From NCBI GenBank assembly GCA_030606525.1, contig JAUWGG010000032.1, forward strand, positions 1 to 8,408: 8,408 bases of DNA, given 5' to 3'. This DNA comes from Methanobacteriota archaeon. GTDB taxonomy: Archaea; Thermoplasmatota; Thermoplasmata; JAUWGG01. The first letter of the stretch is position 1. Every line of letters begins with the position of its first letter. The translations under genes were made by a program, and so were the position numbers. The notes beneath the pieces were generated by a model, which did no database searches, was not told the DNA's origin, and worked only from the letters and a program-made list of their open reading frames with translations. Of the stretch, positions 6,514-8,408 are shown piece by piece.

Positions 6514-6927
6514 ATGGAATCAAGGAATATCAAGATCCTTCAAGCACTTGCATCTTCAACAAGAGATCAAATAGTGAAATGTCTGCGTGATGGTATAGAT
6601 CATCCAGATGATATCGCTAAAGAGATAGGCATCATCCGTCAAGGAGTTGATAAACATCTATTAGAACTGCATGCGCTTGGTATCGTCGATAGGGAAGCTG
6701 TCTTTCCACCTGATGGTAGACCTAAGATAGTATACAAAATGAGCGGCATGGGTCTTGAGCTCTATGAGGACATCGATAAACTGATGGAAGATTTCTATCT
6801 AAAGCTTAAGGGCAGATATGAACGATTGAAAGAGGACCTTGATGAAAGATTGATCGAAGGAGAAATAAGTGAGAACGTATACCTCAAGCAATTAGAAAAA
6901 TTAAAATCGAGATACATACAAGAGTGA
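6514..6927 (+). CDS. ArsR-like winged-helix regulator with C-terminal helical tail
   Basis: The 137-residue protein begins with a winged helix-turn-helix (about residues 5-78): NIKILQALASSTRDQIVKCL, then the DDIAKEIGI-RQGVDKHLLEL recognition part, then the wing FPPDGRPKIVYKMS. The tail (about 100-134) is charged and helical, with a pattern L-E-I-S-x-x-x-Y-x-x-x-L-x-x-L resembling SHOCT-like oligomerisation motifs. I chose ATG 6514; an in-frame TTG at 6448 would add 22 residues, but these would be encoded by the palindrome and resemble leader sequence. No ribosome-binding site precedes the ATG. It is divergent from the dehydrogenase, so it probably controls that unit and itself. No metal-binding cysteine pair is seen, so the signal is unknown. 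Confidence 0.82.
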   Translation: MESRNIKILQALASSTRDQIVKCLRDGIDHPDDIAKEIGIIRQGVDKHLLELHALGIVDREAVFPPDGRPKIVYKMSGMGLELYEDIDKLMEDFYLKLKGRYERLKEDLDERLIEGEISENVYLKQLEKLKSRYIQE

Positions 6928-6965
6928 AAAGCAATAATTAAAAGGGAAAAAAGCGAGCATCACAG

Positions 6966-6970
6966 TTTTT
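6966..6970 (+). terminator. Oligo-T tract after the regulator gene
   Basis: Five T residues occur 39 bp after the stop codon, with no strong hairpin before them. This is adequate for an archaeal terminator. Between the stop and the tract there is only A-rich sequence. Confidence 0.4.
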
Positions 6971-6988
6971 AACAACGGTGAGCGGGAA

Positions 6989-7013
6989 ATCCCACACTCT
7001 TTAGAGGTGGGAT
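6989..7013 (+). repeat. Hairpin resembling an IS200/IS605 right-end (omega-RNA scaffold)
   Basis: The arms at 6989-6999 and 7004-7013 pair over 10 bp with a single bulged A, closed by a TTTA loop. The sequence GGAAATCCCAC...CTTTAG...GTGGGATG closely parallels the hairpin after the tnpB remnant at 7402-7425 (GGAAGCCCAC...CTTTAG...TGGGTAG). Such stems cap the 3' end of tnpB elements and form the scaffold of the guide RNA. No tnpB sequence remains to its left, so it would be a solo end left after deletion. Its identity is inferred from form only. Confidence 0.45.
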
Positions 7014-7048
7014 GAAAGCGAACCATTATGTAAAAATTAGAATTATAA

Positions 7049-7105
7049 TGGGAGAGATATTAAGAACTCTGTGGATTGACAGAGTACTTTCAGTTATCTC
7101 TCCCA
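7049..7105. repeat. Long 57-nt two-tier hairpin
   Basis: The outer arms TGGGAGAGATA (7049-7059) and TATCTCTCCCA (7095-7105) are perfect over 11 bp. After a small asymmetric internal loop, AAGAACTCTGT (7062-7072) pairs with ACAGAGTACTT (7079-7089) with one mismatch, closing a 6-nt loop. This is far beyond chance for 57 bases. It may be a mobile-element end, a palindromic MITE remnant or a small structured RNA. No coding frame covers it. Confidence 0.6.
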
Positions 7106-7110
7106 CATCA

Positions 7111-7120
7111 GTATATAAAC
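7111..7120 (+). promoter_or_regulatory. Strong TATA box before the tnpB remnant
   Basis: TATATAAA at 7112-7119 is a near-consensus archaeal TATA box. Transcription would begin near 7142, which is where recognisable TnpB coding sequence starts, and would run through the right-end hairpin at 7402-7425. A transcript of roughly 290 nt containing the scaffold is therefore plausible. Confidence 0.5.
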
Positions 7121-7142
7121 CTAAAAACTAATATCCCAATCA

Positions 7143-7427
7143 ATAAATGACGTGGCTTGGCGTTCATTCGCACAAATGCTATCTTATAAGGCTGAAAGTG
7201 CTAATAAGATAGTGGTGCGGATAGACCCAAGGAACACGTCAAAAGAAAAGAATTACGGTAAATTAGACCGTGATTATAATGCCTCACTGAACATCTTACA
7301 GCGAGGCCTATCGGGGCAGGGATTGCCCTTAGTGCCTGTGGAGATTGAGCCGCTACGAGAGCTTATACAAGGTCCCGCAAGCTCGATTGTTGAAGCAGGA
7401 AGCCCACAGGCTTTAGCCGTTGGGTAG
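7143..7427 (+). pseudogene. tnpB: TnpB (IS200/IS605 family) C-terminal remnant without zinc ribbon
   Basis: The frame encodes INDVAWRSFAQMLSYKAE, the pre-zinc-ribbon helix of TnpB, then VVRIDPRNTSK, then jumps directly to DRDYNASLNIL, the RuvC-III segment with the last catalytic Asp. The two CxxC knuckles that normally lie between are gone, replaced by a few residues, while the frame stays open. An in-frame stop at 7122 and lack of upstream similarity show that the N-terminal ~3/4, including the first catalytic Asp and the Glu, is missing. The tail ending in VEAGSP is typical of archaeal members. A GTG at 7152 could start a 91-residue peptide, but it cannot be a nuclease. The 3' end overlaps the right-end hairpin, as in intact elements. 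Confidence 0.85.
7402..7425 (+). ncRNA. Right-end hairpin of the tnpB remnant, omega-RNA scaffold-like
   Basis: CCCA (7403-7406) pairs with TGGG (7421-7424) and GGC (7409-7411) with GCC (7416-7418), with a TTTA loop between. It overlaps the last codons of the tnpB remnant and is followed by TAGTTCAC, the likely element end. In TnpB systems this stem terminates the scaffold and the next bases act as guide; here these would start near 7433. Whether an RNA is still made is unknown. Confidence 0.5.
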
Positions 7428-7428
7428 T

Positions 7429-7608
7429 TCACAGACACTTTGATGCATCTTTCCAGATAGATACACTCGCAGATTCATGTTTGTACCCTGTTACCGAGTG
7501 TAGGTATATTAATTCTGAGTTTTCGGTAGCTCCATACTTGTCGACAAAGCTTTGAAGAACTGCAGACAACATAACTGTTGCATTTCTGATCATTGCCAAT
7601 ATGTTCAT
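7429..7608 (-). CDS. Unknown 59-residue protein, likely truncated, after bactofilin gene
   Basis: The ATG at 7608 follows the bactofilin stop directly (TAAATG), and a perfect GGAGGTG ribosome-binding site lies 6 nt upstream inside the last bactofilin codons. Translation is therefore very likely and coupled. The 59-residue product begins MNILAMIRNATVML, then VLQSFVDKYGATENSELIYL, and ends IWKDASKCL; I recognise no family and see no signal peptide or metal motif. Its TGA lies within GTTCAC, at the probable right end of the tnpB element, so the original gene may have been cut by that insertion and its true C-terminus lost. No continuation is evident beyond the element remnant. Confidence 0.6.
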   Translation of the reverse strand: MNILAMIRNATVMLSAVLQSFVDKYGATENSELIYLHSVTGYKHESASVSIWKDASKCL

Positions 7609-8408
7609 TTATTCCACCTCCTTTTCTTCTTTAATAAATTCCTTGTTCTTAACTTTCGAAGTTTCATGGACGCTCAATGTTTTAGATTCGACAGTACCGA
7701 TGCTGCAATTCGGACCTATCCTTACATTATCTCCATTGACAATATCAGCAGTGGTATTTTCCAAATATACCTCATGAGCATGTATACTCTCCACATCGAG
7801 TTTGCCTCCATGACCGAAGAATCCAGAGAAGAACGCACCTTGTGCTCCACTTCGCACTTCAATTATATCACAGTGAATTTCTTTGACCTTTGAATGACCA
7901 TTAAGATCGATTTTTATATCCTTTGCATGTAGCGTATCACCGATCTTGAACCTACCACCGCATCTAAATGCATCGGTTTCGACATTCGAGCCTATATCAA
8001 GAATGCCACCAATAATTACGCTTGATTTGGACTTAAGTCCACCGCCAATCTCACAAACCCCTGAGGAGTGGAATTCCTCTGTTTTTACATCGCCACCGAT
8101 CTTACAGGAACCAGAGATCTTCGCTTCCTTAGAATGAAGGTCTCCTCCAATCTTAGTTGCACCTGAGATCTTGAATTCTTTGGATTTTGCATCGCCAGTA
8201 ATTTTACATGCACCAGATATCTTGGTCTCTATTGCATCTAAATCTCCATCGATCTTCCCTGAACCCGAACATTTGAAAGCTTCAGTATAGATTTTTCCGC
8301 TGAAACTTCCAACACCGGAAATTTTCATGGTCCCACTGCGCTCTTTTTTCTCAGTGACTTCAACAGCCTCGACCTCGTTTTCTTTTACCTCTTGGGGTTC
8401 TTCTGCTG
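7609..8408 (-). CDS. Bactofilin-like polymer-forming protein, 5' end outside window
   Basis: The protein is a beta-solenoid of ~17-residue repeats, best seen from residue 36 (counting from the Met codon at 8328): KISGACKITGDAKSKEF, KISGATKIGGDLHSKEA, KISGSCKIGGDVKTEEF, each with G at the turns. This is the pattern of bactofilins, which self-assemble into filaments used as cytoskeletal scaffolds. The Met at 8328 has no convincing ribosome-binding site and the frame stays open for 26 more codons to the window edge, adding a Glu/Val/Lys-rich linker. I therefore treat the start as lying upstream. Seven cysteines occur, several in register. The C-terminal tail is Lys/Glu-rich. A small ORF follows at once, so they form one transcript. 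Confidence 0.82.
   Translation of the reverse strand, partial: AEEPQEVKENEVEAVEVTEKKERSGTMKISGVGSFSGKIYTEAFKCSGSGKIDGDLDAIETKISGACKITGDAKSKEFKISGATKIGGDLHSKEAKISGSCKIGGDVKTEEFHSSGVCEIGGGLKSKSSVIIGGILDIGSNVETDAFRCGGRFKIGDTLHAKDIKIDLNGHSKVKEIHCDIIEVRSGAQGAFFSGFFGHGGKLDVESIHAHEVYLENTTADIVNGDNVRIGPNCSIGTVESKTLSVHETSKVKNKEFIKEEKEVE

Noticed and set aside
6960..7110. CRISPR array or tRNA in the hairpin-rich stretch
   Set aside because: The hairpins differ from each other with no repeated direct unit, and no cloverleaf with a T-arm motif is visible.
7552..8137. Plus-strand open frames opposite the bactofilin-like gene
   Set aside because: They are antisense to a gene with clear 17-residue repeats; their openness follows from the repeat structure.

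Overview
The window looks archaeal. Intergenic regions carry TATA-like boxes rather than bacterial -35/-10 promoters, start codons have strong GGAGGTG-type ribosome-binding sites, and the central operon encodes a soluble HdrABC-type heterodisulfide reductase. These are typical of methanogens, methane- or alkane-oxidising archaea, Archaeoglobi and relatives. The lineage cannot be fixed from this sequence alone.

Layout, left to right. (1) 1-274, minus: the N-terminal part of a secreted protein, preceded by a possible 7-codon leader ORF. (2) 275-902: a long non-coding divergent region with TATA boxes and several short dyads. (3) 903-4359, plus: a tight four-gene operon of hdrA, a thioredoxin/glutaredoxin-like gene, hdrC and hdrB, with gaps of 2-6 nt. 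HdrA keeps its FAD site, inserted ferredoxin domain and CCG-type cysteines but lacks the usual C-terminal ferredoxin domain. HdrC has two [4Fe-4S] motifs and HdrB has both CCG motifs. (4) 4560-6324, minus: a lysine-6-dehydrogenase/saccharopine-dehydrogenase-like gene followed by a small SAM-dependent methyltransferase. (5) 6514-6927, plus: a winged-helix regulator divergent from the dehydrogenase, with a perfect 9-bp inverted repeat in the shared upstream region. (6) 6928-7434: a mobile-element graveyard holding two right-end/omega-RNA-like hairpins, one 57-nt hairpin, a strong TATA box and a tnpB C-terminal remnant that has lost its zinc ribbon. (7) 7429-8408, minus: a bactofilin-like beta-solenoid protein whose start lies beyond the window, then a 59-codon ORF with a perfect ribosome-binding site that ends at the edge of the mobile-element remnant.

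How the parts may work together. HdrABC would shuttle electrons between a disulfide or thiol substrate and ferredoxin or another carrier. The embedded thioredoxin-like protein is a natural candidate redox partner. The dehydrogenase, methyltransferase and regulator form a likely regulated amino-acid-related unit. The most unusual spot is 6980-7440, where a decayed tnpB keeps its promoter and RNA scaffold although the nuclease is destroyed. No CRISPR array, rRNA or tRNA was recognised.
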